From Gammaproteobacteria bacterium (GTDB taxonomy: Bacteria > Pseudomonadota > Gammaproteobacteria > Burkholderiales > Burkholderiaceae_C), in NCBI GenBank assembly GCA_018828125.1, contig JAHJWB010000014.1, positions 1 through 64,000 of the forward strand: a stretch of DNA of 64,000 nt, written 5' to 3'. The position numbers and the translations under genes are program-made. Positions 15,499-24,484 of this stretch are shown piece after piece. The notes beneath the pieces were generated by a model. It ran no database searches. It had not been told where the DNA came from and saw only the letters and a program-made list of their open reading frames with translations. How positions within the stretch are numbered: the first letter of the stretch is position 1; each line of letters opens with the position of its first letter.

Positions 15499-17547
15499 AT
15501 GGCGAATTGGGAAGCAAAGCTGGGCGCGGGACTGGGCTGGGGCGCGCTGTGCGCGGTCGCGTTTGTAGGGGGCTGCGGCGGAGGCAGCATCGATGTGGGC
15601 GGGCCCCAGACACCCAATGAGGCGCGGCTGCAAAGCGCGCGGTATGGCGACGTGGTGGGCTACTTCAAGACCAAGGTCGCGCAGCGCGTGGCGGCGGGGC
15701 TGCCAGGCACCGCGATCACCGTGCCTACGGTGGGCGGGCTTACGACAGCGGGCTCGGTGGTGGGCAACACGGGCGCGCCGCTGGTGGGGCCTGCGGTGGA
15801 AGAGGATGGCCTGCTAAAGGCCGACGGCAGCATGGTGTACGCGCTGCACCGGGGCTACGCCACCGACACCGGCAAGGAGCCGCCGCGTTTCTCCGCCATG
15901 GCGCGGCTGCCAGATGAAAGCCTGCGCAGCGTGGGGCGCGTGACGCTGGACCCCAAATTCGTTCCCTATGGTTTTTATGTGGCCGGCGGTGGCACGCGCG
16001 CTGCCATCCTGTCCCAGCAAGACCCGTACGCTGACCGTCAACCGATCGCAGCTGTCCACGCCGCCGATGACCCGGCAGGCATCACGGTGCTGCCGGAATA
16101 CAGCCGCACGCTGTCGGTCGACGTGTTCTCCATCGGCAAGGACGTGGTGCCAGCGCAGCTCAAGCAGATGCGCATTGATGGCTTGGTGGTGGGCAGCCGG
16201 TTGATAGGCAACACGCTGTATCTCGTCACCACCTGGTCGCCCGACCTCACGCGGTTTTCGGTGGCGGCGGGTGCAACGGAGTGGGCCGTGGACACAGCCC
16301 TGAAAGACCTGAAAACCGCTGACATCCTGCCCACCCTGCGTGTGGACGGCGGCCAGGCGCAGCCGCTGGTGGCCGAGGCCGATTGCCTGGTGCAGATCGC
16401 CAATGCATCGCTGGCGCTGCAGGTCACCACCGTCACCGCCATTGACCTGTCATCCAGCAATCTGGCGCGCAGCAGCCGCTGCTTTGCGGGCGGCAGCGAG
16501 GGTTTGCACATGGGTGCGAGCAGCGTGTACCTGGCCAGTTCGCGCCAGTACCGCTATGCGGGCGATGTGGCCAACACCGTGTTCCCCACGGGCAGCCGCA
16601 CCGACATTCACCGTTTTGCGTTGCGCAGCGCGCAGGTGGACTACAACGCATCCGGCAGTGTCGATGGGCACCTGGGTTGGGACCTTGCACGGCTGCCTGA
16701 GCGCATGAACGAATACCAGGGCGACCTGCGCGTGGTGAGCTTCACGGGCCAGACGGGTCAGAGCGGCACCGCACCCATCACCATCCAGTCCAAGCCCGTG
16801 TCCACCGCGTTGTTGTCGGTGCTGCGCGACCACCCGGGCGACAGCCGGCTTGCGCTGCTGTCCAAGCTGCCCATCCGGCAGCGGCTGTCGCCACTGGGGC
16901 AAGGCGGTCAGCAGGTCGACACGGTGCACTTTGCGGGTGCAAGGGCGTACGCCACCACCTTTTTGCAGACCGACCCGGTGTATGTGGTGGACGTTGGCAA
17001 CCCCGCCAATCCGGCCATGGCGGGCGAGGTTGCGGCGTCCGGCCACAAAGACCATCTGTTCCCCTTGCCCAACGGCTGGCTGCTGGGCATTGGCAAGGAC
17101 CGCAGCGACGGCGGCGTGGCCAACGGTATTCCGCTGGCGCTGTTTGATGTGCGCAACCCTGCGCAGGCACGCCGGGCGGCCGCCGACACCCTGGGGTTGG
17201 ACGGCAGCACGACGACGCTGGGGGGAGCGCGCCCCGTGCTCAACGTGCTGCAGCAGGGCTCGCGTGTGTGGATTGCCTTCCCGGCCCGCGTGATGCGTGT
17301 GTCGGGCATCGTCGGCACGCCGCCCCCGGTGCGGGGCGAGCAGGGTGCGGCGCGATGGGAGATCAACACCAACACGGGAACTCTGACACCGCGGTCAATG
17401 CTGGCGACTACGACCCTGACGGGTGCCGAACCACCGGTGCCGGGCTGGAACGCCCAATATGACCTGTGGAACGAACGCAGCTTGCAGATCGACAACGGGG
17501 TGTATCAGCTGTCTGGCGGGCAAACCTTTTACAAGGTGGGTGACTGA
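15499..17547 (+). CDS. Beta-propeller domain lipoprotein
   Basis: A 682-residue exported protein. The N-terminus has a hydrophobic segment ending in a lipobox-like VGGC (Cys near residue 26) and a Gly-rich linker, so it is probably lipid-anchored. The rest matches the family described as secreted proteins with a C-terminal beta-propeller: segments such as VVGSRLIGNTLYLVT, NEYQGDLRVVSF, VYVVDVGNPANPAMAG and HLFPLPNGWLLGIG repeat blade-like patterns. The family has no established enzymatic function. ATG 15499 is preceded by GGAGA with eight bases of spacing; an in-frame TTG at 15445 has no such site and would bury the signal. It is divergent from the DUF6502 gene and shares a palindromic operator region with it. 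Confidence 0.8.
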   Translation: MANWEAKLGAGLGWGALCAVAFVGGCGGGSIDVGGPQTPNEARLQSARYGDVVGYFKTKVAQRVAAGLPGTAITVPTVGGLTTAGSVVGNTGAPLVGPAVEEDGLLKADGSMVYALHRGYATDTGKEPPRFSAMARLPDESLRSVGRVTLDPKFVPYGFYVAGGGTRAAILSQQDPYADRQPIAAVHAADDPAGITVLPEYSRTLSVDVFSIGKDVVPAQLKQMRIDGLVVGSRLIGNTLYLVTTWSPDLTRFSVAAGATEWAVDTALKDLKTADILPTLRVDGGQAQPLVAEADCLVQIANASLALQVTTVTAIDLSSSNLARSSRCFAGGSEGLHMGASSVYLASSRQYRYAGDVANTVFPTGSRTDIHRFALRSAQVDYNASGSVDGHLGWDLARLPERMNEYQGDLRVVSFTGQTGQSGTAPITIQSKPVSTALLSVLRDHPGDSRLALLSKLPIRQRLSPLGQGGQQVDTVHFAGARAYATTFLQTDPVYVVDVGNPANPAMAGEVAASGHKDHLFPLPNGWLLGIGKDRSDGGVANGIPLALFDVRNPAQARRAAADTLGLDGSTTTLGGARPVLNVLQQGSRVWIAFPARVMRVSGIVGTPPPVRGEQGAARWEINTNTGTLTPRSMLATTTLTGAEPPVPGWNAQYDLWNERSLQIDNGVYQLSGGQTFYKVGD

Positions 17548-17573
17548 CCTGCAACCCCAGGTATATCAAAAAT

Positions 17574-17611
17574 GATAGCTGATAGCGCTTGACTGATAAG
17601 CGCTAGCGGTC
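17574..17611 (+). repeat. Palindromic intergenic repeat, family A copy 3
   Basis: GATAGCTGATAGCGCTTG-ACTG-ATAAGCGCTAGC with T-rich flanks on the right. It fills the convergent gap between the beta-propeller gene (+) and mvaA (-) and probably acts as a two-way terminator. Confidence 0.85.
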
Positions 17612-17626
17612 ATTTTTGCTTGATTT

Positions 17627-18934
17627 TTATGCGCCAGCGCCAGCGCCAGCGCCAGCGCCACCCCGCAGCCGCTGCAGTTCTGCCTCGGCCACGTCGATGC
17701 GCACAGTGCCTTGCGCCACCAGCACCTGCGCCACGCGGTCGATCTCGTCGCCCACCGCGCCCGCCATCATCGCGATGTTCTGCGCATGCAGGGCCATGTG
17801 GCCCTTCTGGATGCCTGTGGTGGCCAGCGCCTTCATGGCCGAGAAGTTTTGCGCCAGGCCCACGGCGGCAATGATCTGGGCCAATTCACTGGCAGACGTG
17901 ACGCCGAGGATCTTGAGCGACGTCTTGGCGGTGGGGTGCAGCTTGGTCGCGCCGCCCACCAGGCCTACGGCCATGGGCACCTCGATGGAGCCTGCCAGGT
18001 CGCCGTCGTTAGTGACCTCCCACGTGGTCAGGCTGGTGTAGTGGCCGCCACGTGCGGCGTAGGCGTGGGCACCGGCTTCCACGGCGCGGGTGTCGTTGCC
18101 GGTGGCCAGCACCACGGCGCTGATGCCGTTCATGATGCCCTTGTTGTGCGTGGCCGCGCGGTACGGGTCGGCGGCTGCAAAGTGGTAGGCCGCTAGCATG
18201 CCGTCGCGCACCGCCTCGCCACCAATGTCGGCCGTGCGCCACACGCAGCGGGCACGCGCCAGGCGCCGGTCGGCCAGGTTCGACAGGATGCGCAGGTTGG
18301 TCTGCCCGCCCGTCCAGGCCGCAATCTGCGGCGCGATCTTTTCGGCCATGGTGTTGACGGCATTGGCGCCCATGGCGTCGCGTGTGTCCACGATGAGGTG
18401 GGTGATCACCATGGTGCCGCCGCGTGTGTCGATCACGCGCACTTCTAAATCGCGGAAGCCGCCGCCCAGCTTGACGAGGATGGGGTCGCAGGCATCGCAC
18501 AGCGTGCGGATGTCTTCCTTGTGCTCCAGGATGCGGATGCGCGCGTGCTGTGGGTCAGATACCTGCGTGAGCTGGATCTGCGCAATCATCTCGGTGCCCG
18601 ACATGGAGGTGATGAAGCCGCCGTGGTCATAACACTGGCGCGCCGCGTTGCACACCGCTGCCACTACTGATGACTCCTCAGTGGCCATGGGGATCAGCCG
18701 GTCGCGCCCGTCGATCTTCATGTTGGTGGCGATGCCCACCGGGATGTTCATGGTGCCGATGACGTTTTCGATGAGGTGGTCGGCCAGCTCGGCCGGCAGG
18801 TTGCCGGTGTTCAGCAGGTGGGCCTTGTCGTCGTCGCCAAGGCCTGCAAACTGGGCCACGGCGTCGATGCGTGCAGGAATGGCGAGCTTGTGAAAACCGC
18901 CAATGCGGCTGCTGGGGTGTGCGGTGGAAGTCAT
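17627..18934 (-). CDS. mvaA: Class II (degradative type) HMG-CoA reductase
   Basis: A 435-residue hydroxymethylglutaryl-CoA reductase. Class II enzymes, known from Pseudomonas mevalonii and Delftia, usually oxidise mevalonate with NAD+ and CoA to HMG-CoA when mevalonate is used as carbon source. The signature ENVIGTMNIPVG (56-67) is present. The catalytic residues can be placed as Glu in MATEESS, Lys in HNKGIMNG, Asp in GNDTRAVEAG and His in IQKGHMALH; the nucleotide-binding segment DAMGANAVNT is intact. The last ten residues are GAGAGAGAGA, encoded by a tandem repeat, and probably are a slippage extension. The TRAP transporter genes upstream on the same strand fit mevalonate import. No HMG-CoA lyase gene is in the window. 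Confidence 0.92.
   Translation of the reverse strand: MTSTAHPSSRIGGFHKLAIPARIDAVAQFAGLGDDDKAHLLNTGNLPAELADHLIENVIGTMNIPVGIATNMKIDGRDRLIPMATEESSVVAAVCNAARQCYDHGGFITSMSGTEMIAQIQLTQVSDPQHARIRILEHKEDIRTLCDACDPILVKLGGGFRDLEVRVIDTRGGTMVITHLIVDTRDAMGANAVNTMAEKIAPQIAAWTGGQTNLRILSNLADRRLARARCVWRTADIGGEAVRDGMLAAYHFAAADPYRAATHNKGIMNGISAVVLATGNDTRAVEAGAHAYAARGGHYTSLTTWEVTNDGDLAGSIEVPMAVGLVGGATKLHPTAKTSLKILGVTSASELAQIIAAVGLAQNFSAMKALATTGIQKGHMALHAQNIAMMAGAVGDEIDRVAQVLVAQGTVRIDVAEAELQRLRGGAGAGAGAGA
17631..17662 (-). repeat. Six-base tandem repeat at the mvaA 3' end
   Basis: Five consecutive units of GCGCCA (on the + strand) encode the alternating Gly-Ala tail of mvaA. Such tracts slip during replication, so length may vary between strains. 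Confidence 0.85.
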
Positions 18935-18968
18935 GGAAGTCTCTTTGGATGAAAGGTGAACAAGCGGC

Positions 18969-20285
18969 TCAACGCGACGCCATCAGCCGGGGCAGATAGG
19001 TGACCAGGTCGGGGAAGGCCGCGCAGATGAGCAGGCCGACAAACTGCAGCCCGAAGAACGGCAACACGCCCCAGTACACGGCGTTCATGCCGATGTGTTT
19101 GGGCAGGGTGCCCTTGATGTAGAACAGCGTGTAGCCAAACGGCGGGCTGATGTAGCCCATCTGGATGGTGATGGCGTACAGCACGCCAAACCACAGCTCG
19201 TCAAAGCCCAGCAGCCCCACGATGGGCAGGAACACGGGCACGGTGAGCAAGATGATGCCGAGCTCGTCCAGCACCGTGCCCAGGAACACGAGCAGCAGCA
19301 TCATGGCCGCCAGAATGAGCCAGCGGTTCACGTCCAACCCCTGGATGAACTGCAGCAACGTGTCGGCGCCGCCCAGGCCCGTGAAGATGGCCACATAGGC
19401 CTTGGCGCCCAGCGTGATCCACAGAATCATGGCTGTGGCCTTGAGGGCATCGGTGCCCGCGCCACGCAGCATGTTGAACTGAAAGCGCCGCTTGATCAGG
19501 CTGGGCAGCAGGGCGCCCGCCACGCCCACCGCGGCCGATTCCGTCGGGGTCGCAATGCCGAAGAAGATCGACCCGAGAATCATCACGATCAGCATCGCCG
19601 GGATGATCAGTGCCTTGAGCGCCAGCAACTTTTCGCGCAGCGGCGCCTTGCGGGTGCTGGGGTCAATGGGCACCCATTCAGGTTTCACCCAGCCGATCAC
19701 GATGATGTAGGCGATGTACAGCCCCGCCAGGATGATGCCGGGCACGATGCCCGCAATCAGCATCTGGCCGATAGAGATCTGCGCCGTGACGGCATACACG
19801 ATGGTCAGCACCGACGGCGGAATGAGGATGCCCAGCGTGCCCGATGCGCAGATCGTGCCCAGCGCCAGCTCGGGCTTGTAGCCACGCTTGAGCATTTCCG
19901 GCAGCGCCAGAATGCCCATGGCCGTCACGGCGGCGCCGACCACGCCGGTCATGGCCGCCATCACCACGCAGATGATGACGGTGCCGATGGCGAGGCCACC
20001 CTTCAGGCGACCGAACCAAAGTTCCATCGCTCGGTACAGGTCTTCGATGACCCCCGAGCGCTGCAGGATGCACGCCATCAGAATGAACAGCGGGATCGCC
20101 AGCAGTGCTTCGGACTTCATCGTGTCGAAGATCTGCAGCACCAGCACGATGACCGCGTTGGGCTCCCATAGCGTCACGGTGAACAGCAGCGACAGGCCGC
20201 CCAGCACGAAGGCGATGGGCAGGCCGGTGAGCATGAACAGCGTGAGGCTGCCGAACATCAGCACCAGGATCATGTTGGCGGTCAT
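18969..20285 (-). CDS. TRAP transporter large permease subunit (DctM type)
   Basis: A 438-residue integral membrane protein of the TRAP family with about twelve or more hydrophobic segments, beginning MILVLMFGSLTLFMLTGLPI. It is the ion-coupled translocating subunit that works with DctQ and the periplasmic DctP. Family-typical stretches include AIPLFILMACIL, GIVPGIILAGLYI and FGIATPTESAAVG. It overlaps the small-subunit gene by four bases (ATGA) and ends 34 bases before mvaA, so transport and mvaA probably form one operon. Substrate is inferred to be mevalonate or a related hydroxy acid from the adjacent HMG-CoA reductase gene. Confidence 0.93.
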   Translation of the reverse strand: MTANMILVLMFGSLTLFMLTGLPIAFVLGGLSLLFTVTLWEPNAVIVLVLQIFDTMKSEALLAIPLFILMACILQRSGVIEDLYRAMELWFGRLKGGLAIGTVIICVVMAAMTGVVGAAVTAMGILALPEMLKRGYKPELALGTICASGTLGILIPPSVLTIVYAVTAQISIGQMLIAGIVPGIILAGLYIAYIIVIGWVKPEWVPIDPSTRKAPLREKLLALKALIIPAMLIVMILGSIFFGIATPTESAAVGVAGALLPSLIKRRFQFNMLRGAGTDALKATAMILWITLGAKAYVAIFTGLGGADTLLQFIQGLDVNRWLILAAMMLLLVFLGTVLDELGIILLTVPVFLPIVGLLGFDELWFGVLYAITIQMGYISPPFGYTLFYIKGTLPKHIGMNAVYWGVLPFFGLQFVGLLICAAFPDLVTYLPRLMASR

Positions 20286-20812
20286 GGGTGGGCCTCCGCT
20301 GCGGAAACGTCAGCAGTGCTTTCGCTAAACAGCGTGCGAAAAAACTCCACCACGGCCTGCAGCAGCATCAGCGCCAGGGCCAGCGGCACGGCGGCCTTCA
20401 CGGGCCAGATGGGCGGGTTCCAGGCGGAAAAGCTGGTCTCTCGGTAGGTGAACGCGCTGTACGCGGCAGGTGCACTGAAGTACAGCAGGATGGCGCAGAA
20501 CAGCACGATGATGGGAAAGTTCACCAGGTCCAGCCGCCGCTGCCACGCAGGGCTCAGGCGCTGGCGCGCCACGTCGAGCGCCACATGGCCCTTGAGGTGC
20601 AGCAGGTACGGCCCGCCCAGCAGGAAGTAGGGGCCGAACAGCAGCACGGCCAGCTCCATGCCCCACACGGTGGGTGCATTGAACACATAGCGTGCAATGA
20701 CTTCATAAAGCATGACGGGAACCACGATGGCCATCAACCACACCGTGACCTGGAAGATCCAGCGGTTCAGGGTGGTGATGGCAGATGTGGAGGCAGAGAG
20801 CCATGACGGCAT
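20282..20812 (-). CDS. TRAP transporter small permease subunit (DctQ type)
   Basis: A 176-residue membrane protein with four hydrophobic segments, typical of DctQ: residues about 20-42, 52-70 (MELAVLLFGPYFLLGG), 95-115 and 135-155. The motif following segment 2, HLKGHVALDVARQRLS, is the usual cytoplasmic signature. It links the periplasmic receptor to the large permease. ATG 20812 was chosen because GGAG lies seven bases upstream; an ATG seven codons earlier overlaps that site and was rejected. It is separated from dctP by a hairpin and overlaps dctM. Confidence 0.9.
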   Translation of the reverse strand: MPSWLSASTSAITTLNRWIFQVTVWLMAIVVPVMLYEVIARYVFNAPTVWGMELAVLLFGPYFLLGGPYLLHLKGHVALDVARQRLSPAWQRRLDLVNFPIIVLFCAILLYFSAPAAYSAFTYRETSFSAWNPPIWPVKAAVPLALALMLLQAVVEFFRTLFSESTADVSAAEAHP

Positions 20813-20840
20813 GGGGTGACTCCTTGGGGGCAAAGGCGTA

Positions 20841-20873
20841 GCGCCCTGGCGTCCTTCGTGGGCGCCAGGGTGC
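20841..20873 (-). promoter_or_regulatory. Intercistronic hairpin between dctP and dctQ
   Basis: CCCTGGCG (20844-20851) pairs perfectly with CGCCAGGG (20863-20870) around an 11-base loop, with further G-T and G-C pairs outside. There is no T tract. It probably stabilises the dctP message or reduces read-through, so that the binding protein is made in excess over the permease. Confidence 0.55.
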
Positions 20874-20895
20874 AGGGGGCTGGGGCCGAGCGGGC

Positions 20896-21942
20896 TTAGG
20901 CCAGCAGGCCCAGCTCTTTCATGAAGGCCACCTGGCTGTCCAGGATCTTGGTGGCCAGGGCATCACCCTTGGTGGCGGTGCGCCATGCGGCCATGGCCTT
21001 GGGCCGCGCAGCGGCAATGTCGGCGGCGCTGAAGCGGATGATCTCGCAGCCCTTGGCCTGGTACTTGGCCAGCACCGCGGCGTCGCTCACCAGGATGTGC
21101 TGGCGCAGTGCCGCCGAGATCTCGCGCGCCGCCACGGCCAGTGCAGCCTTGAACTCGGCGGGCAGCTTGTCGTAGGCGCCCCGGTTGGCCACGTAGCTGG
21201 TGGCCGTGGTGGGCTGGTGAAAGCCCGGCACCACCACAAACTTGGCCACCTCGGCCAGGCCGGCTTCAAAATTGGCCGTCAGGTCGCCCCGGTCGGCCAT
21301 GTCGATCACGCCCTTGTCGAGCGCCGAATACACCTCGCCCGTGGGCAGTGGCGTCACCGAGACGCCCATGGCGCCCATCACGGCCGAGGCCAGGCCCACA
21401 AAACGGCCCTTCTTGCCCGAGAGGTCGGCGATCTTGCGGATTGGCACCTTGGAGTGCAGTGGCTCCTGGCCGTACACCGTGGGGGCGATGTAGTGCAGGC
21501 CCGCCGGTGCATACGCCTGGCGCACCAGCTCCAGCCCGCCGCGTTCGTAGAACCAGGCTTCGTATTCGTCGCTTTCGGCAAAGCCGAACGGGATGGTGCT
21601 GGTGAAGGCAAACGCAGGAATCTTGCCGGCCTCGTAGCCGTCGAAGGTCTTCATCAACTCGAACGCGCCGCCGCGCACCGCATCAAACGCCTGGGCTGCA
21701 GGCACGATCTGGCCAGCGGCGAACAGATTGATCTTGAAGCGGCCACCGGTCAGCTCTGCCACGCGGGCCACAAAGCGCTCTTCAAATTTTTGCGGTGTGG
21801 TGCCGCCGTCCCACAGCGCCTGCATACGCCAGGTGACCGTGGCCTGCGCATGGCTGACCAGGGGTGCGGCTGCACCGGCTGCTGCCGCGGCTGCGAGGGT
21901 GGATTTGAGAATGTTGCGGCGTTGAACGGCTTTGTCTGCCAT
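20896..21942 (-). CDS. TRAP transporter periplasmic solute-binding protein (DctP type)
   Basis: A 348-residue DctP-family receptor. The N-terminus MADKAVQRRNILKSTLAAAA carries a twin-arginine pattern (QRRNILK) followed by a hydrophobic Ala-rich stretch and an AQA cleavage site, so export by the Tat route is likely. The mature part has the family regions LWDGGTTPQKFEERF, FDAVRGGAFELMKTF and the receptor signature around GKIADLSGKKGRFVGL-like residues 165-185, including an Arg/Lys-rich loop. GGAGA precedes ATG 21942. It diverges from a MocR-type regulator gene, 200 bases away, which probably controls the operon dctP-dctQ-dctM-mvaA. Confidence 0.92.
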   Translation of the reverse strand: MADKAVQRRNILKSTLAAAAAAGAAAPLVSHAQATVTWRMQALWDGGTTPQKFEERFVARVAELTGGRFKINLFAAGQIVPAAQAFDAVRGGAFELMKTFDGYEAGKIPAFAFTSTIPFGFAESDEYEAWFYERGGLELVRQAYAPAGLHYIAPTVYGQEPLHSKVPIRKIADLSGKKGRFVGLASAVMGAMGVSVTPLPTGEVYSALDKGVIDMADRGDLTANFEAGLAEVAKFVVVPGFHQPTTATSYVANRGAYDKLPAEFKAALAVAAREISAALRQHILVSDAAVLAKYQAKGCEIIRFSAADIAAARPKAMAAWRTATKGDALATKILDSQVAFMKELGLLA

Positions 21943-22076
21943 GTCTTGTCTCCGGTTGGTTTGGAATGTCTGCCCCATCGCTGTGGGGTTGCGTCTCGGC
22001 CCGGTGCGCTGGCGTTGCAGCTGCCGGTGGGTCGCGAGTCCATAAAAGTATATGGACAAACAGCCGCTGCGTTGGA

Positions 22077-22106
22077 TACAGTTTAGGCACAGATAACAAA
22101 ACTGTA
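22077..22106. promoter_or_regulatory. Inverted repeat in the dctP/MocR divergent promoter region
   Basis: TACAGTTT (22077-22084) and AAACTGTA (22099-22106) form an 8-bp inverted repeat with a 14-base spacer. It lies 36-66 bases before the regulator start. It is the best candidate operator for the MocR-type protein; no binding evidence exists. Confidence 0.5.
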
Positions 22107-22142
22107 CCCATCAACAAGGGGGTACACATTCGGAGACAACTT

Positions 22143-23558
22143 GTGCCTAACCCCGAAGAAGACGTGTCCCCCGACAGCAAGGTCGAAGCGCTGGCGCGCC
22201 GCATCGCGTTGTCCATCGAACAGGGCAGCGTGCTGCCGGGTACGCGCCTGCGGTCCATCCGCGACGCGGCCACCAAGGATGGCGTGGGCCGCAACACGGT
22301 GGTCGAAGCCTATAACCGGCTGGCTGCGCGCGGCTATGTGGAGGCCCGGCCGGGCTCTGGCTACTACGTGCGCAAACCCAGCGCCAGCCATGTGCAGGCG
22401 CCCGCGCCGCACGTGACCGAGGCCGTGGACGTGGTGTCGCTACTGCGCGAGCAGCTGGAGCAGCACTACGAGGTGCGCGTGGGCGACGGCCGCCCGCCCG
22501 CGTCGTGGATGGAGGGGTCCGAGTTGGGCAGCTCATTGCGCCGCGCGCGCTCGCAGGGGCTGACGGACATCGAACATGGCTATGGCACGCCCTGGGGTTA
22601 CCTGCCGCTGCGCGAGACCATTGCGCGCATGCTGGGCGAGCGCACCATCCCTGTCAGCCCGCGCCAGGTGCTGCTGACACAGGGCGCCAACCACGCGCTG
22701 GACCTCATCGTGCGGCACCTGCTGGATGCGGGGGACGAGGTGTTGGTGGATTCGCCGGGCTACTACCCGCTGTTTGGCAAGCTCAAGCTCGCCAAGGTGG
22801 AGATGCTGGGCGTGCCCCGGCTGGCAGACGGCCCTGACCTGGACGCGCTGCAGGCGCTGCTGGAAAAGCACCGGCCCAAGGTGTTCTTCACCCAGTCGCT
22901 GGCGCACAACCCCACGGGCGGGTCGATCAGCCTGCCCAAGGCGCACCGCCTGTTGCAGATGGCGGCGGCCCACGGATTTTTGGTAGTGGAGGACGACCCG
23001 TTTGCCGACCTGCAGCCGCCCAACGCCCCGCGCCTGGCCGCGCTGGACCAGCTGGAGCGCGTAATCTACGTGAGCAGCTTTTCCAAAACCCTGTCAGCCG
23101 GCTTGCGGGTGGGCTACATCGCGGGGGCGGCGCACCGCATCAACGCGCTGTGTGATTTGAAAATGGTGACGGTGGTGTCCACGTCCGATTTTGTGGAACG
23201 CGTAGTGCACCAGCTGATCTCGGCAGGCCAGTACCGGCGGCACCTGAACCGGCTCAAGGCGCGGCTGGATGGAGCCTTGGGCCCGGCGCAAAAGGCCTTG
23301 GCGCGCCTGGGCCTCACCGTTCACCCCAGTCCGCCGGGCGGCTACTACCTGTGGGTGGAATTACCTGCTGGACTCACCGAGCTGGGCCTGGCCCGCAGCG
23401 CGGCAGAGCGGGGCATTTTTCTAGCGCCGGGCGCTGTGTTCTTTCCGCAGCGGCAGGGCCAGCAACAGGCCCTGCAGGCCATGCGGGTGAATGTGGCCTA
23501 CGCCAACGACATACGGTTCTTGCGATTCCTGCAATCGGCGCTGAAGGCCGCCAGCTGA
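22143..23558 (+). CDS. MocR/GntR-type PLP-dependent transcriptional regulator
   Basis: A 471-residue fusion of a GntR winged helix and a class I aminotransferase-like domain. The DNA-binding part reads ALARRIALSIEQGSVLPG, followed by RNTVVEAYNRLAARGYVEARPGSGYYV. The C-terminal domain keeps the PLP-binding lysine in SSFSKTLSAGLRVGYI and the NPTGG segment. Such proteins sense an amino compound or PLP itself and control a neighbouring operon. The start is GTG 22143, six bases after GGAGA (22132-22136). It diverges from the TRAP/HMG-CoA reductase operon and converges with kynA, ending 30 bases from it. Confidence 0.9.
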   Translation: MPNPEEDVSPDSKVEALARRIALSIEQGSVLPGTRLRSIRDAATKDGVGRNTVVEAYNRLAARGYVEARPGSGYYVRKPSASHVQAPAPHVTEAVDVVSLLREQLEQHYEVRVGDGRPPASWMEGSELGSSLRRARSQGLTDIEHGYGTPWGYLPLRETIARMLGERTIPVSPRQVLLTQGANHALDLIVRHLLDAGDEVLVDSPGYYPLFGKLKLAKVEMLGVPRLADGPDLDALQALLEKHRPKVFFTQSLAHNPTGGSISLPKAHRLLQMAAAHGFLVVEDDPFADLQPPNAPRLAALDQLERVIYVSSFSKTLSAGLRVGYIAGAAHRINALCDLKMVTVVSTSDFVERVVHQLISAGQYRRHLNRLKARLDGALGPAQKALARLGLTVHPSPPGGYYLWVELPAGLTELGLARSAAERGIFLAPGAVFFPQRQGQQQALQAMRVNVAYANDIRFLRFLQSALKAAS

Positions 23559-23588
23559 GCATGCTGCGATGCGGGCTGGCCACTCAGA

Positions 23589-24482
23589 TCACAGATCGGT
23601 GCGCAGCCGCCAGATCTCGGGGAACAGCACCACGTCCAGCATCTTGCGCAGGTAGCTCACGCCGCCCGTGCCGCCCGTGCCGCGCTTGAAGCCGATCACG
23701 CGCTCCACCGTGGTCACATGGCGGAATCGCCAAAGGCGGAAGGCGTCTTCCAGGTCGGTCAGCTCTTCGCCCAGCTGGTACAGGTCCCAGTGCTCTTTGG
23801 GGTTGCGGTACACCACCAGCCAGGCCTGCTCGACCGCTTCGCTTTCGGAGTAGGGCAGCGTCCAGTCCCGGTCGGTGTGGCTGGCGGGCACGGGGATGCC
23901 ACGGCGCGCCAGCAGGCGCAGGGCTTCGTCGTACAGCGAGGGTGCTTCGTACGCTGCCTGCACCTGCGCCAGCAGGTTGGCGCGGTGCTCGTGCGGCTTG
24001 AGCATGGCGCGGTTCTTATTGCCCAGGGCAAATTCAATGCTGCGGTATTGGTAACTTTGAAACCCGCTGGACTGCCCCAGGTAGGGCCGCATGGCGGTGT
24101 ATTCGGGCGGCGTCATGGTGGCCAGCACGTCCCAGGCGTGCACCAGCTGCTCCATGATCTTGCTGACGCGCGCCAGCATCTTGAAAGCCATCTGGAGCTC
24201 GTCGTTGGCAATGTGGGCGATGGCAGCTCGCAGCTCATGCAGCATCAGCTTCATCCACAGCTCGCTGGTCTGGTGCTGCACGATGAACAGCATCTCGTCG
24301 TGCGCGGGCGACAGCGGCTTTTGCGCGGTGAGGATGGCGTCGAGTTGCAGGTAGTCGCCGTAGCTCATGCTTTTGCTGAAGTCGAGCTGCGCGCGTTCTT
24401 CGTGGACGATGGATTCGGGCAGGGCAGAGGCTTTGGCGTCGCCAGCGGCTTTGTCCGCGGGGGTGTTGGAGAAGGGGCACAT
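23589..24482 (-). CDS. kynA: Tryptophan 2,3-dioxygenase
   Basis: A 297-residue heme enzyme that opens the indole ring of L-tryptophan to N-formylkynurenine, the first step of the kynurenine pathway. Family motifs are [31 protein letters not shown] (split over residues 62-80), [17 protein letters not shown] [12 protein letters not shown], and the C-terminal [15 protein letters not shown]. Length is near the usual 280-300. ATG 24482 follows the kynU stop by two bases, so the two are translationally linked. The N-terminal 30 residues are variable and not conserved in the family. It is the last gene of the kynB-kynU-kynA cluster. Confidence 0.96.
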   Translation of the reverse strand: MCPFSNTPADKAAGDAKASALPESIVHEERAQLDFSKSMSYGDYLQLDAILTAQKPLSPAHDEMLFIVQHQTSELWMKLMLHELRAAIAHIANDELQMAFKMLARVSKIMEQLVHAWDVLATMTPPEYTAMRPYLGQSSGFQSYQYRSIEFALGNKNRAMLKPHEHRANLLAQVQAAYEAPSLYDEALRLLARRGIPVPASHTDRDWTLPYSESEAVEQAWLVVYRNPKEHWDLYQLGEELTDLEDAFRLWRFRHVTTVERVIGFKRGTGGTGGVSYLRKMLDVVLFPEIWRLRTDL

Positions 24483-24484
24483 GA

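Noticed and set aside
17631..17662. Gly-Ala tail of mvaA as a functional targeting signal
   Set aside because: It is encoded by a pure six-base tandem repeat, so replication slippage explains it.
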